From Beta vulgaris subsp. vulgaris (taxonomy: Eukaryota > Streptophyta > Magnoliopsida > Caryophyllales > Amaranthaceae), in contig NC_079205.1 in assembly GCF_026745355.1 (NCBI RefSeq), positions 37,055,545 to 37,119,544 of the forward strand: a DNA stretch of 64,000 bases, read 5' to 3'. Below are positions 22,541 through 34,640 of the stretch, in pieces; within the stretch, counting starts at the first letter, position 1, and each line of letters opens with the position of its first letter. The notes under the pieces are model-generated. The model searched no databases and had not been told where the DNA came from. It worked only from the letters and a program-made list of their open reading frames with translations. Position numbers and translations under genes: made by a program.

Positions 22541-23561
22541 TTAAGGATCATCTTCTTCTTCGGAGTCAGAGTCTCCCCATGCAGCGACCATAACTTTGTT
22601 CATGTCAGATCGAGTATAGGAACTTTTGTATTCCTTGTTCCTATCTTTGCTTCGTTCTCTTCCTTTGCCTTTTTCTTGTTCCCATTGGGGACATTCCTTG
22701 ATAAAGTGCTCAGAACTGCCACACTTATGACAAACAAGTTTGTTAGAATATTTCTTATTCTTACCTTTGCAGTCTTCATTCTTCATGTTCCTAAACATCC
22801 TTTGAATTTTCGGACCATGAGAGCGAATCCTTCTTCGTCAGTTTCCGAGTCATCACTTTCATCAGCTTTTAAGGCAGTCGATTTTTTCTTGGACATGTCC
22901 CCATTCTCATTGTCCATTTGCAACTCATGAGTCATAAGGGAACCAGCAAGTTGTTCCAAATTGAACTTAGTAAAGTCCTTAGTTTCCTGTAAGGCAGTTA
23001 CCTTAGCCATCCATCGATCCCTAGGAAGGCTCCTTAGGACCTTTCGTACCTGTTCCTCAGATGTAATCACTTTTCCAAGAGATGTTAGCTCATTATAATA
23101 TTAGTAAAGCTGTAAACATGTCTTGGATAGACTCTTTTGATTTCATTTGAAAAAGTTCATATTGGTTCATCAAAAGATCTATTTTTGATCTCTTAACTTC
23201 ACTCGTACCTTCATGAGTGACTTCAAGAAGATCCCAAATTTGTTTTGCGGTTTTCCATCCCATGACACGATTGTGTTCATGAGGTCCAAGACCACAATGA
23301 AAGTTTTATAGCAAGAGCATTAATTTCCATCTTTTCGAAATCTCGCTTTATCAAAATCAGATATAGATTTAGGAATTACCTCATTCTTGTCATTAGTGGT
23401 AGTGACTTCAAAATCACCTACCTCTATGACTCTCCATACCTGGTAATTGTCGGCTTTGATAAAGATCTCCATTTGTTCTTCCAGTAAGTGTAAAACTTAC
23501 CATTGAACATTGGTGGCCTCTGCGTAGAGTACCCTTCTTCCAGTTTCTCTCTAGTATTCAT
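22541..23561 (-). pseudogene. Gag N-terminal part of copia S (UBN2-like)
   Basis: The start codon at 23561 lies 47 bp after the PBS. The N-terminal text RPPMFNGKFYTYWK matches the copia gag opening. Stops and a frameshift follow. It is readable again at 23070-22783 (VRKVLRSLPRDRW, TALQETKDFTKFNLEQLAGSL), which is typical of the UBN2 gag domain, then at 22798-22541 with a zinc knuckle CHKCGSSEHFIKEC (about 22732-22691) and an acidic end. The ancestral gag joined this to the 259-residue piece below it. Confidence 0.82.
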
Positions 23562-23611
23562 ATTTTTCAAGATCTTGAACTCAACAGGGTTTCCTGATTT
23601 TTAGAGTTCCC

Positions 23612-23623
23612 GCTCTGATACCA
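23612..23623 (-). other. Primer-binding site of copia S
   Basis: On the minus strand TGGTATCAGAGC lies two bases inside the LTR. It matches the 3' end of initiator tRNA-Met, the usual copia primer. Confidence 0.92.
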
Positions 23624-23625
23624 AT

Positions 23626-25107
23626 TGTTGTATAATATGAGCACTATAAGGGGGGGGTGAATTATAGTGAGAGAATAAGCTATACTTTTTGCGGAATTAA
23701 AAGTAAACTTGGGAACAAACAATGGGAACACGAGAGATTTACGAGGAAAAACTTCCTAGGCCTAGTAGGAAGAAACAACCTCGACCACAAGGGATTTTAA
23801 ACAACTTTCCACTATAATAGGCCAAAACAACTCTGATTACAACCTATTATTTTCTCTCGATTCTCAACTTAAGTCACTCAACTCAAGTTCCCAACGACAG
23901 TTCCCACAACTGACTTTCTCTCAAACTTCACTCGAAGTTCCTTTCTCTTTCTCTTCTCTTGCTTCACTCAAAGCTTCTCACACTTACAAGAGTTCACTCA
24001 AACCCTTTTCTCAAAAATACACTTTGTAAAACAATGGAAGAGTAATAAACTCGATTAATGTAAGTATGAATTCTCTTAAGGAAAAGGCACTGACTCCTTT
24101 AGATAACTTAAGACAAATTACTAAGTCAGACACACTTTTTCTAAATGAATTAGGCGCCTATTTATAGACAATTAAGACAAGACATTTCTCCACTAATTAA
24201 CCATTATCACATGATCTCCATGATTTTAATTAATTAATTAAATAAATTAATATTCCATGCAAGTAATAACCCATAATCACTTCACTTCATAAGAGAAGCA
24301 GTAACATATTACGTGGTTTTACAAAACTTGAGAATAATTAAACTTATTTAATTAATTAAATACTTGGAGGATAATTAACTAAGCCACTAAATCCACTAAC
24401 TACAAAACGTGTAGTGAGTTTTATTCGTGTAAGTCAATTTTTAGGAAATAAATAAATTAATTACTTTAGCTAGTTTTTAGGAAAATATCTTTTCAAAATA
24501 CTTTTAATAAAACGAAAAACGTTTTATATTTTAAAACCGAAATCTTTTAAAAACCGAAATAATTATATTTTGAAAACAAAATCTTTAAATAAAATATAAA
24601 AGATAAAAGATAAAATGTAAGATTTGAAAATCGTTATATAAATCAGAAAATCTTTTTAAAATTTTTCCTAACAAACTTAAACTAAATTCCTAAAATAGTG
24701 GATCTTAGTAAAAACCCTAAAAACTCTAACTAACATATTGGGTGCATACATTGAGTTAGGCGCACAACTCTAGAGACACTTAGGTGTTCCTAAACCAATT
24801 TTAAGTCTTGTTCCCTAACCTTGTTCCTATAGTGCCAGGTCTGTTCCTGTCATGGGAACAGTTGCAAGTTCCTTTGAGAATTCACCACGAACTTAATTAA
24901 GCTTTTACTTAACCTTAACTTCTAATCTTCATTCCATGCTTGATTCTTCATCACTCGAACATCTTTACTTCGATCTTTGATTAATTCTCCGTTTTAATCT
25001 TCAATCAAGTATTCTCTTTGCTCGAAAATGAATTACCTTGCAACAACGTAAATAAAACACACTATGTCTTTTGTGGTTAAGTCATCTTCAAAACTCAAGG
25101 GTCAACA
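23626..25107 (-). repeat. 5' LTR of copia S
   Basis: 1482 bp, TGTTGACCC to TACAACA on the minus strand. TATA-like box at 24159-24166 (minus). It is about 90 bp shorter than its family member at 18861-20433. The right flank ACTTG (25108-25112) is the probable TSD. Confidence 0.93.
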
Positions 25108-25702
25108 ACTTGGTTAATTGTTATAAAGTCAAAAGGTGAAGCTTTCAAAAATTTCAAGCAGTGAAGACACTAGTGGAAAATCAATCTAGGAAGAAGATTA
25201 AAAGGCTATGAACTGATTATGGTCTAGAGTTCTGTTTGTCTGAGTTCGATGAGTTCTTCAAGAATGAAGGGATTGCTAGGCATCATATTGTCAGGAATAC
25301 ACCACAACAAAATGGTAGCAGAACGAATGAATCAGACACTTCTGGAGAGAGCTTGTGCATGCTCTCTAATGTTGGGATGACTAAAAGGTTTTGGGGAGAA
25401 GCCGTCAGTACAACATGCTATATGATCAACCGTGGACCTCACTCTAGAATCAATCTCAAAAACACCATATGAGATGTGTTAGATAAACCTGCAGATTACT
25501 CAAATATTTGGGTTTTTAGTTGTAAATGTTTACTATCATGTAAATGAGGGTAAGTTGGAGCTAAGAGCTACAAAGGGAGTGTTTGTAGGATATGGGGATG
25601 GGGCGAAAGGTTATAGAATTTGGTCCCCGTAGGGTTATCCTGAGTAGAACTGTTGTATTTGATGAAAATTATATGCTTAACCCTACATTGAAATCCATTG
25701 TT
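25108..25702 (+). pseudogene. Integrase core fragment of copia E
   Basis: Plus-strand text: KSKGEAFKNFK, LVENQS.KKIKRL, TDYGLEFCLSEFDEF, then an open stretch 25236-25472 with GIARHHIVRNTPQQNG, MTKRFWGEAV and CYMINRGPHSRI. This is the second half of a copia integrase core. The start of the gene is missing because element S lies in it. Stops and frameshifts are frequent. E is a different family from S (plus strand, divergent protein). Coding continues after the CACTA insertion at 26707. Confidence 0.88.
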
Positions 25703-26706
25703 CACTTGTGGAAAAAATTGCATCTATCATAAGGTATCTGATGCGGTTTGGCCCAAACGACATTAATTAAAAAAATCTGATGCGGTTGTGGCCCAAAACT
25801 GCATCTGATTTTCGAACCGACCTCATTTTCTCATTTTGGCCCAACAAAAAACGGAATCCTCAACCCTAATCCTCCCCCCCCCCCAAACCGTCATTTCCTC
25901 TCACCCAACCCGTCGTCTCTGTCTCTTCCTCAATCCTCTCTTCTCTCTCCTCTCACCTCCTCAGATCCTCAACCCTAATTTCCCTCTAACCCTATGTTTC
26001 TCTCTCTTCTCTCACCCCCTCATATCCCTAACCCCAAATTTGCCATCATTCGTTCGTCCCAAATTCTTGATTGCTAAGATTGAAGCAAAGAAGCGAAAAT
26101 GAAGATGCGAACAGGAAACCCCCAAGTTCTTCGCCATCTTCTAGGTTTTTTAAATTTTAGGGTTCGAATTTTTTTTTTATAATTAGTTTCAAATCTAGGT
26201 TACGTTTTTGGTTTCCTTTTTAATTCTAGGTTTTGTATTTTTCAATTAGTTTTTTGTTATTTTTTATTGAAATTTTAGGGTGTAATTTGTGTTTTTTTCT
26301 ATAATTAGTTTCCGATTTATTTTCGAGTAGTTGTCATATGTAATAGATTGTTGTAATATATTATATCTCAAATTCTGTTTGTTTTCCATTGTTGATTTCG
26401 TTCTAAATTTGTGCAATATATTTGATTGTTGTTGATATGTTGTTGTTGCTGTTGATATGTTGTTCCTGTTGTTGATATGTTATTGTTGTTGAGATATTGT
26501 TGTTGTTGCGATTTATTTTGACAAACTTTTCGCACACTTTATGGCGCGGTCCTATTCAAAACCGTATCAATATCTAACGAATCTGATGCGGTTTTGGACC
26601 GGATCAATTTATTTCTTGTTGCTGCTGCGAGCCCATTTGGTGCGAACCAAAACTGCATCAGTAAGCCCGATTTTGATCGCATCAGATGAGCTTTTTTCCA
26701 CTAGTG
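25703..26706. mobile_element. Non-autonomous CACTA-type element 1
   Basis: 1004 bp with terminal inverted repeats CACTTGTGGAAAAAA and TTTTTTCCACTAGTG, and a perfect 3-bp TSD GTT (25700-25702 and 26707-26709). Subterminal copies of CTGATGCGGTT(TT)GG lie in both orientations near each end, as in CACTA elements. It contains C/T-rich (25868-26010) and TTG-rich (26425-26515) tracts and no transposase. A 31-bp segment at 26530-26560 is duplicated at 27462-27492 in element B. Confidence 0.88.
26530..26560 (+). repeat. 31-bp segment duplicated in the LTR of element B (source copy)
   Basis: Starts TCGCACACTTTATGGCG and ends CCTATTCAAA. It is identical to 27462-27492, about 930 bp away in a different element. 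Confidence 0.93.
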
Positions 26707-27410
26707 GTTGTGGTAGATAGTGGTAGTGTTGATAAACAGGTGGAGCAGCAAGTCACTCATGAGGAGAGTGATGATCAACACATTGATTCTGAAGCACCAC
26801 CATCTTTAATACCAAATTAAGAGGCGCCTAGCCTAGCTCGAGAGCATCCTATGAGGACAAATTTTGAAAAACCCCCCAACATGTATGATTTTGAAGATAT
26901 GGTGGCTTATGTACTGCAGGTTGCTGAGCAGGTGGATGTCTATGAGCCATACGCACAGGGAGGAAGTTACATGTACATAGTCTACCCATTGGCTTGCTGC
27001 AATGAGAGATGAGATGGAGGCACTCTACAAGAACGAGATTTGGGAGCTTATGCGTAAGCCTCTAGTGAGAAAAATTGTTACTTGTGAGTGGGTTTTCAAG
27101 AAAAAGGAGGGGATAACATCTGCAGAGGGGGTCAAGTATAAGGCTCGACTGGCGACAAGAGGGTTCACACAAAGCGAGGGCGTAGACTACAATGAGATTT
27201 TTTCACCTGTAGTCAGACATACTTCCATTAGGGTGCTACTAGCAATAGTTGCACATTAGGATTTTGAGCTTGAGGAGTTAGATGTGCAAACAACTTTTCT
27301 ACATGGAGAGTTGGAGGAGGAGATATACATGGCTCAACCAGATGGTTTCCAAGTTCAGGAGAAGCAAAATTGTGTTTGCAAGTTGAAGAAGTCCTTAAAT
27401 GGGCTGAATT
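26707..27410 (+). pseudogene. Linker and start of reverse transcriptase of copia E
   Basis: After an acidic linker (26720-26980), an open frame 27002-27259 reads MRDEMEALYKNEIWEL, CEWVFKKKEG, KARLATRGFTQ.EGVDYNEIFSPVV, the usual start of a copia RT. It continues past a stop at 27257 (FELEELDVQTTFLHGELEEEIYM, CKLKKSLNGL). Gypsy B is inserted right after NGL, and RT resumes at 57949. Several stops are present. Confidence 0.9.
27406..27410. repeat. Left TSD of gypsy B (GAATT)
   Basis: The partner is AAAGT at 57949-57953. Both differ by one base from GAAGT, which is what the copia RT coding sequence needs at this point, so each copy appears to have mutated once. Confidence 0.7.
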
Positions 27411-27461
27411 TATAACACCCCGATAATTCTCTCGTTTCAGAAATACCTTTTAATATAAAAC

Positions 27462-27492
27462 TCGCACACTTTATGGCGCGGTCCTATTCAAA
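27462..27492 (+). repeat. 31-bp patch in LTR B identical to part of CACTA element 1
   Basis: It replaces roughly 10-15 bp present in the other LTR of B (near 55118-55132, containing ATAGAATTAC). Identical to 26530-26560. Confidence 0.93.
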
Positions 27493-28331
27493 GCATTATC
27501 GCCCGTGTGATAATGTATCGGCTTATTCAGAATTTTGCAGCGGAAAACATATAACTAACTTTAAACTTTTATTATAAATAAATAATTAAGTACTTTACAA
27601 CCAAACATTCTAAATAAGTCTACTCAGAGAACTTATTAAAGTACGTTCCGACTAATGTAGAATTTAAAATATACTAGATTACACAAGCTATCCATTCCCA
27701 GATTCCCAATGATGCACATCTGCGAACCTGTAAATGTCAATGCTTTAAAGAATCTCTCACCAAAATTGGGTCATCACAGGATCAATAAGGCAAAGCCATG
27801 ATCAATAATCACACACAAAGCACGTAATCAGCAAAGTTGAGTACTACATACTTATACATAAACATTCCTAATATGATACTAATAAATAACATGCAGGGAT
27901 AAATAATAGTATAACAATATAACATTATGCAGGTAATTCTACTGAACTAAACTTTAAACATCTTTTTATTACTTTAATGGAATAGTTATTGGACTTGAGT
28001 TGTCTTATCTACTAATGCCTTCACCTACGAAGACGAAATACGGGAGCTACCACGCATTTCAGAATGACCTACGATATCGAGGAACCTTTGCTAACTGTGA
28101 TAGGGATGGTGAACAATCCATCTCTTGTAAAAAAAGCCATGGTTCGCTCACCATGTACCCAAATCCTAAAGTCCAACTCTAGATGTGCACCAGTCTAAAG
28201 TCTATAAACTATCCTCGTTACAGTTTACGTTATTTACAAATTCTTACTTGTTATGACACACACACAAGCAACACAGAAACATTAAATCAAGCATTCACAT
28301 CTGAACTTCTTTTATCTTTGGATTTAATAAG

Positions 28332-29813
28332 CACTAGTGGAAAAATAAGGAAGGGCTGCGCTTTTTGACAACAGCCCTTTCAATAGCAGCCCTTCACTTT
28401 TTAAGTACAAGCGCAACCCTTCTAAGCTTGAAGGGCTGCGCTTTTTAGGTAAAAGCGCAACCCTTCCTACCAAAAAAAAAATAATTTTTTTTTTTTGACA
28501 TTTTTTATATAGAGAAATATTACTAAAAACAACATAAAATTGACGTTAAACATCGAATACAAACACAATTCATTATAGAGCTGAAGACCAACGAGAGAAC
28601 AAAAAGAAATGAATACATCGGAATACAAATTTTTTTTTTTTGCATTTTTTATATAGAGAAATATTACTAAAAACAACCAAATTGACATTCACCATTTGCG
28701 CAAAAATTGACCAACTACATCAGAATACAAAAAATTACAGAGTAACTACACAAAAAGAAATGAATACAAACCAAAAACAGAAATTAATATCCTGAAAAGA
28801 AAAACCGAAAAGGAACAAAAATGAACAAAAAATAAACGAAAATGAAAAAAATGAAAAAAAAAACCCTAAGATTATAGATCTGAAGTTGCTGCCAATGAAC
28901 GAACAAATAGACAAAAAAAGGAACGAAAATAGAACAAAAATGAACGAAAAATGAGAAAAAAAAAACGAAAATAAACAAAAATGAAAAAAAAAAAACTAAA
29001 ATTATAGATCTGAAGACCAAACGACAGAACGACGAACGGGAGAAGTTGCACGGCGCAGGTCAACGACGAGAGAGGTTGGTGACTCGTCGGGGTTTTTACG
29101 CGCGACGGTGGAGAGGAGACGAACGGCGAGAGAGGTGAGTTGTTGCGCGTGATGGTTGTTGACTCGTCGGGGTTGAAGGCGATATCTGATTCATGATTCC
29201 GGCGAGAGAGGTGAGTTGTTGCGCGCGACGATTGTTGAATCGTCTACTAATTCCGGTGAGTTGGATTTTCATGTCGAAGATTATGATGATGATTTCTTGT
29301 TGTTGTTGGGTGAGGATCCGGGGAAGGTTGAGAGAGAAGAGAGATAAGAGGGAGGGTGAGAGAAAAGAGGGAGGCGTGAGAAAGAGAGAGGTGCGTGTGA
29401 GAGAGAAGAGAGAGAAGAGGGAGGGTGAGAGAGAAGAGAGAGAAGAGGGAGGGTGAGAGAGAAGAGAGAGAAGAGGGATGGTGAGAGAGAAGAGTAGAGA
29501 GAAGAGGGAGAGTGAGAGAGAAGAGGGGGGCGTGTGAGAGAGAGAGGGGGCTGCATAATTATTTTTTTAAAAAAAGCCCATAGAAGGGCTGCGCTTTTTA
29601 AAAAAGCGCAACCCTTCTGTAACAGTAGGGTTGCGCTTTTTAAACAAGCGCAGCCCTTCACAAAACAGGGCTGCGCTTTTCTATTAAAACGCGGCCCTAC
29701 TTTAACGAAGGGCTGCGTTTTATTTAAAAGCGCAGCCCTACTGTATAGAAGGGTTGCGTAATGAAGAAAGCGCAGCCCTTCCAGCGCAGCCCTTCCTTTT
29801 TTTTCCCCTAGTG
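28332..29813. mobile_element. Non-autonomous CACTA-type element 2
   Basis: 1482 bp, with ends CACTAGTGGAAAAATAAGG and the complement of CACTAGGGGAAAAAAAAGG, and a perfect 3-bp TSD AAG (28329-28331 and 29814-29816). Many subterminal copies of AAGGGCTGCGCTTTT lie in both orientations. The interior has A-rich tracts and a GAGA-rich tract (29320-29550), with no transposase. The paralogous uninterrupted site is in the 5' LTR of B near 55970. Open frames inside are low complexity and not treated as genes. Confidence 0.9.
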
Positions 29814-30401
29814 AAGTGATCACACAACTTACAACCACTACTACAAAAATGGCCAAAGAGACTACCTATAGGAGACCGATTGAGGTTGCTAACCCATTTC
29901 TTAAATATAGGAAACCATTGATTATCTAAAACCAGTCTCTTAAGTTTAACTATTTGACTAACTAAAAAAGTTGTTGTGAAATAAGAGACCGGTTTCAAGT
30001 AAAACCGGTTTCCTTGAAATATTTTATTTTTTTAATTTAATTTTTTTTTCAACATAATACACTATGATATGTATATATTGTTGTTGTTGTAAGATACACT
30101 ACTTCTAACTAGAATCGGTTTCTTTAAAATATTTTAATTTTTAAATTTAATATATTTCAACCTAATACTAGTATAGTTGTGTAGTATATTTATATATATA
30201 ATTTTATTTACTTTTGATTTTTTTTTTCTTTTTGAAATAACAAATACAATAAAAAAAACCACCACTACTAGTATTATGTATCATTTTTCATATTATTTAT
30301 TAATATGATTTTATTATAAAATATATTTTAGGTTCTAATTTTAAAAAATTGAACAAAATTTACCTTAAGTGGGAACTAATTCTTTAAGTTAGATTTCATA
30401 T

Positions 30402-30960
30402 TTGTATAACCCAAATCAACCCACCCTTTATAAACCAAAAACACCCCCCCTTAAACCTTTCTCTCTCCCCGTGAAAACCACAACCCCAAAACCGACATTA
30501 AACTGTGGAACCCCACCAATTCTCCCTCCTTCGCTTGTTGTGCCTCCCTCACCGGAGTTTTGTTTTTGTCACCTGAGGCTCGCCTCTCCTCGACGGTGTT
30601 GTACTGCGCAGCGTCGTCTCTCTCTCCTTCGTGATGCTGTTGTTGTTTCGTCGCTGCTATTATTGATGCTTTTCGCCGCTTCTTTCGCCGGAGCTTCTTC
30701 TCTTCTGTCGTTGAGTAGCCACCTGGTGCTACTGCTGTTGTTGGTTTTTGTGGATGGTTGTGGTATCGTCGTCCCTGCTTTTCTCTCTCTTCACCCGCGC
30801 TGATGTGGTGCGGTGCTCGGCGCCACCTCCCCGCGTTGTTTTCGTCCACGTCTATGCTCAGTCGCCGTCGAAGCTTCGAAACCCTTCTTAGTCGTCTGTG
30901 TTCGTTGCTCTGTTCTTCGCTGCTCTTGTGAGCAGAGGTACACCCGCACCTCTTTGTTTC
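30402..30960 (+). other. GC-richer block in CACTA 3, possible captured first exon or promoter
   Basis: The base composition differs sharply from its surroundings. A 133-residue open frame (30402-30803) starts proline-rich and becomes leucine-rich, and matches no family I know. A possible splice donor AG|GTACAC follows near 30935, ahead of the transporter exon that starts with a clear acceptor near 31440. It may be the leader of a chimeric transcript; this is inference. Confidence 0.35.
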
Positions 30961-31439
30961 CCTTGTTAGTTTCTTTAAGCACAAGTCTAATTACCCTTGT
31001 TAGTTTGGTTAAGTTGGACCTAAATCATGTTTTAATGAGTTAATCTAGAACTGGATCCTTGTTTCATTTCAAGACTTACCTAGTTCATTGTACAAGAATG
31101 GATAGAGGGATACAATTCGCTATTGAGTTTTGTTCTACAGACCAAACTATACCACTTTCATGTGCTAATTTGCATTTCTTTGATTGGAGTTTGTAGATTT
31201 AGCGCATTAGGTAACACTAGCCATATGTCAGTATGTTTGACCATTAGTAGCTTAAATTGGGAACTGTTATTTTGCAATGGAGGATCTATAAATTTTGATT
31301 CAGTATCACTTCTTTTTTGAAGTTATAAACATGGATTGATGAATCCTAATATGGGATTTGTTTACCAGTGAGCAAACTTTTGGCAACTACTACTTAAATC
31401 TATTGGTTGTGTTATTGAATACATTTTAATCCATTGTAC

Positions 31440-34400
31440 AGGAGTTCTCTACATGGCACACTCTCGCCTTGGCATTCCAAACTCCTGGTGTGGTGTATGG
31501 TGATGTGGGTACGAGCCCTCTATATGTCTTCACTGACGTGTTTAGCAAGGTGCCTATAACATCAGAAATCGATGTTCTGGTGGCATTGTCTGTTATACTG
31601 TATACAATAACTCTTGTACCCTTAGCGAAATATGTATTTGTAGTGCTTAAAGCTAATGACAATGGTGAAGGTACGAGATTTTCCAACTTTCTTTCTGACT
31701 TGTTTGTTTTGTCAATAGTTATTTCATGTCTACAAATAATTGGCAATTATTGGCTGCAGGAGGGACATTGGCACTATATTTCACTTATAAGCAGGTATGC
31801 CAATGTCAATATGATTCCAAATCGCGAACAAGCTGACCAACAGATCTCGAGCTATAAATCTGTTTTCACTTTTCTCGCTGTTTATTGTTAAAGTGTTGAT
31901 GCTGAATTACTGTTAGGATATTCTAACAATGATATTATACTGGAAAATTTAGGCGTTATTTTTTGTTCCTGAAAAAATGGCAGGATATATTCGAGTTAGT
32001 AGTTTTTAGCTACACTTTTCAGATTATCTTTTTCTTTTAGCCGTTCACCTTTATTTATTAATTTTATATTTATTAATCCCTAGCACTTTACAAATTGTTG
32101 TGGATTTTAGGAAGTAGGGGAGGTTAGGGGCGGAGAGATCTTTGTCATTTTGTACTAGTTGTAATCAACAACGGTACTGTTAATTTTTCAAAATATAAAT
32201 GTTGCTTTCTATTATTACTATCATTAAAAATGGACCACACGTTTTCTATGCTTTAGGGCCATCTTTGTTTTTGTCTTTGCATTTGTATTGGTGGGGGATA
32301 TGTTTACTTTCAGGTATGGTATTACCAAATCCACTTAACGTTTTGTTAGTCTTTAGTAATATAATTATGATTTGGTCAATGATCTTAAAGATGTAATATT
32401 TTTGGCATTTATAATGTTATATCATGGCGAGATTTTGGTTCTGTGTGGTGTTGTACTGTTGTAGATGTATGAAGGGATTGAGATGAGTAACAAGGAAAGT
32501 TTCGAGTAATTGTACTATCGAGTATTGGCTCCTGATTTGGAATTTAGAATTGTACATTTCCACTCTTGTTGTTACACTAATCACGGATGATTTTATGGCT
32601 TCGAGTGTTGGGAAAGGAGAGAGGATATATTTTGGTTTCAGTTGAGTAATGAAAGAAGGCTGGTGAGTATGTTGTTGAGGTAATGTTGACAAGTTGTTTT
32701 ATAAAATTAAGCGCTGCCATAAGCTGCTTCAGTTTTTTAGCTGGATGTCTGTAGAGGCTTAGCTGATAGATGAACTGTAATTGTGGTTTGGCTTAATGGT
32801 TTACATGTGCTGAAAGCATCTTTATGCTGTGACTCTTGAAAAGGTGCTTACCACTTAATTCACTTAGTATAGCTGATTCTAAGGACTAATGATTGTTTAG
32901 TGTTGGCTATACTCTTCTATATTATACTAATATTTTTTTGTGTAATTCTAAATTACAGTCTTAAAATTACCATTTAATCAAACATAGATTGTTACTTCTA
33001 CTCCTAAGTTTACTGATTTTGCAGTTCGAAGCTGAGACTTGAGCTTCTTACGGATTTGAAAGCCTGTAGAAATAGGGATTGGTTATCTACTGGACATAGC
33101 TGATTAATACTTTTACATGTTAGATGCATTGTGACTCGTACATACATTTATGATCTATGGAAGCATTCAGTAGCACTAGTCGTATTTCTAAGGATCAGAA
33201 ATGCAACATTTCTCCAGAGACCACCTTTGCTCCTCAACTCGTCAAGGTACGAAGTTGCGAGATATATTGATGTCTGATAAATCGAACTTGTCATATGCGG
33301 AATTTCCATCATGCGATCACTAGAAATTTCGATGATGCCTTGCCTAAATATGTAGGTGTAGGTTGCCAACAATGGCGGGTGTCAGATAGAAGGATCTGTA
33401 AAGAGGATGAGCTATCAAGTACATGTCACACTTACCAAGTTATTTAGAGAAAGGAAAGAAATTTCAGGAGAAAGGACTGAATGTTGGTGTTCTTGACTCG
33501 AGGTGCCTTGAGAACTGGCGGTATAGTCAAAAAGATATGATGTTACAGTATTAAGGGCCCTCAATCCATCTTATATCTACCTTTTCTTTAGGAAGAATGT
33601 ATCCAAGCATGGTCAGGTCTTGGTGGCTGTGTTTTGTGCATCACAGGTAATTTAAATAGTATTTTTGGTTGTGATTGCCATGAAGTTAGCAACATAATAT
33701 CATTTCTACTTGACTTCTTTAATAAGTCAAATTGTTGTCGTTCTTTGTACCATCATTCCTTCAATCGATCACTGCTGCATAATTAGTATGATACATTTCC
33801 TATTGTTTTGCCTGCTGCAAGTAATCCCCTTGGTTCTTTCTTAACCAGATTAAGTTGTTTTAATTCAGAAGAAAATTTCTAACAGTTGTGTTTGAAAGCC
33901 TAAAGAAATGCCATTTCTTTTTCAGAATGCTGAATTACTTTTCAAAAAGTCTATGATGTTATGTTAACTTACCTATGTTAACATTGTAATTTGTTCGAGC
34001 TGTGTGATCGCAGGAGCTGAAGCCATATTTGCTGATCTAGGTCACTTCTTTGTATGATTCATTCAGGCAGGTCTTTCTCAGTTGCATGGAGTGAAACTCT
34101 TCCGAATTTCTATTACTACTACTGCTTATCTTTGATATATAATGATTTGCAGATGGAATTCACTTGTGTTGTGTTCCCCTGCCTTGTGTTAGCTTACATG
34201 GGCCAAGCAACGTACCAGGTAACCCTTGAAATTGATGAAGTTACTACACTATCTTCTTGGATCATATGGGCTTTTTGCTGACACTTCCATTGTTTCTTGC
34301 CATGTAGAAGGACTTTTCTGGCCAGTCATTGTGATTATTACACTCGCTGCTCTTATTGCCAGTCAGGCCATCATATCTGCTACCTTTTTAGTCACGAAGC

Positions 34401-34640
34401 AAGCCATGGCCATGTCATGTTTCTCGAGGCTGAAGATAATTCACACCTCGAAGAGATTTTTGCTCTTGAGGCTGACTTGAATGATGAACTGGATATTGAT
34501 AGTGTCTCAGTGAGATCAAGGGATGCAAAAGCCTAGATGATGTTGGAGATGAGCTGCGAACTCCATTGATGCATGATCAACGATTAGGAGAACCAAAAGC
34601 AATGAGGAGAACATGGAGAGTGTATTGTGGTCAGAGGATG
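31440..34640 (+). pseudogene. KUP/HAK/KT potassium transporter gene fragments captured by CACTA 3
   Basis: Exon pieces with conserved splice sites, similar to the plant KUP7/KUP12 branch. They are 31442-31670 (FQTPGVVYGDVGTSPLYVF, then KYVFVVLKANDNGEG, donor GTACGA); 31760-31860 (SLISRYANVNMIPN); about 33530-33646 (VLRALNPSYIY, then after a one-base shift GGCVLCIT, donor GTAATT); 34014-34066 (EAIFADLGHF); 34153-34218 (FTCVVFPCLVLAYMGQA); and 34308-34450 (GLFWPVIVIITLAALIASQA, RLKIIHTSK). The last runs directly into C-terminal text (SVSVRSR, ELRTPLMHDQRLGE) near 34455-34600, so several hundred residues are missing between. Intact family members move K+ across membranes; this copy has frameshifts and cannot. 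Confidence 0.88.

Larger units (their letters stand above)
1015..25107 (-). mobile_element. Sirevirus-like Ty1/copia element S, interrupted and truncated by the window edge
   Basis: Read on the minus strand: a 5' LTR at 25107-23626 (TGTTGACCC to TACAACA), a PBS matching initiator tRNA-Met, gag with two zinc knuckles, protease, integrase, reverse transcriptase, RNase H and an envelope-like ORF. The order integrase before RT places it in Ty1/copia. The large coiled-coil gag, initiator-Met PBS and ORF after RNase H resemble the Sirevirus (SIRE/Maximus) lineage. Element A (5538-21072) splits the integrase gene and element C (1-1014) cuts the envelope-like ORF. The 3' LTR is left of the window. 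The 5-bp TSD on the right is probably ACTTG (25108-25112), but its partner is not visible. Confidence 0.88.

Noticed and set aside
29193..29856. Long open frames of Arg/Glu or Leu/Ser repeats on both strands
   Set aside because: Produced by GAGA-type repeats and the subterminal AAGGGCTGCGCTTTT copies of CACTA element 2.
33148..33372. 74-residue minus-strand ORF inside CACTA 3
   Set aside because: No similarity to the transporter or to any transposon protein. It lies in intron-like sequence between transporter exons on the other strand.
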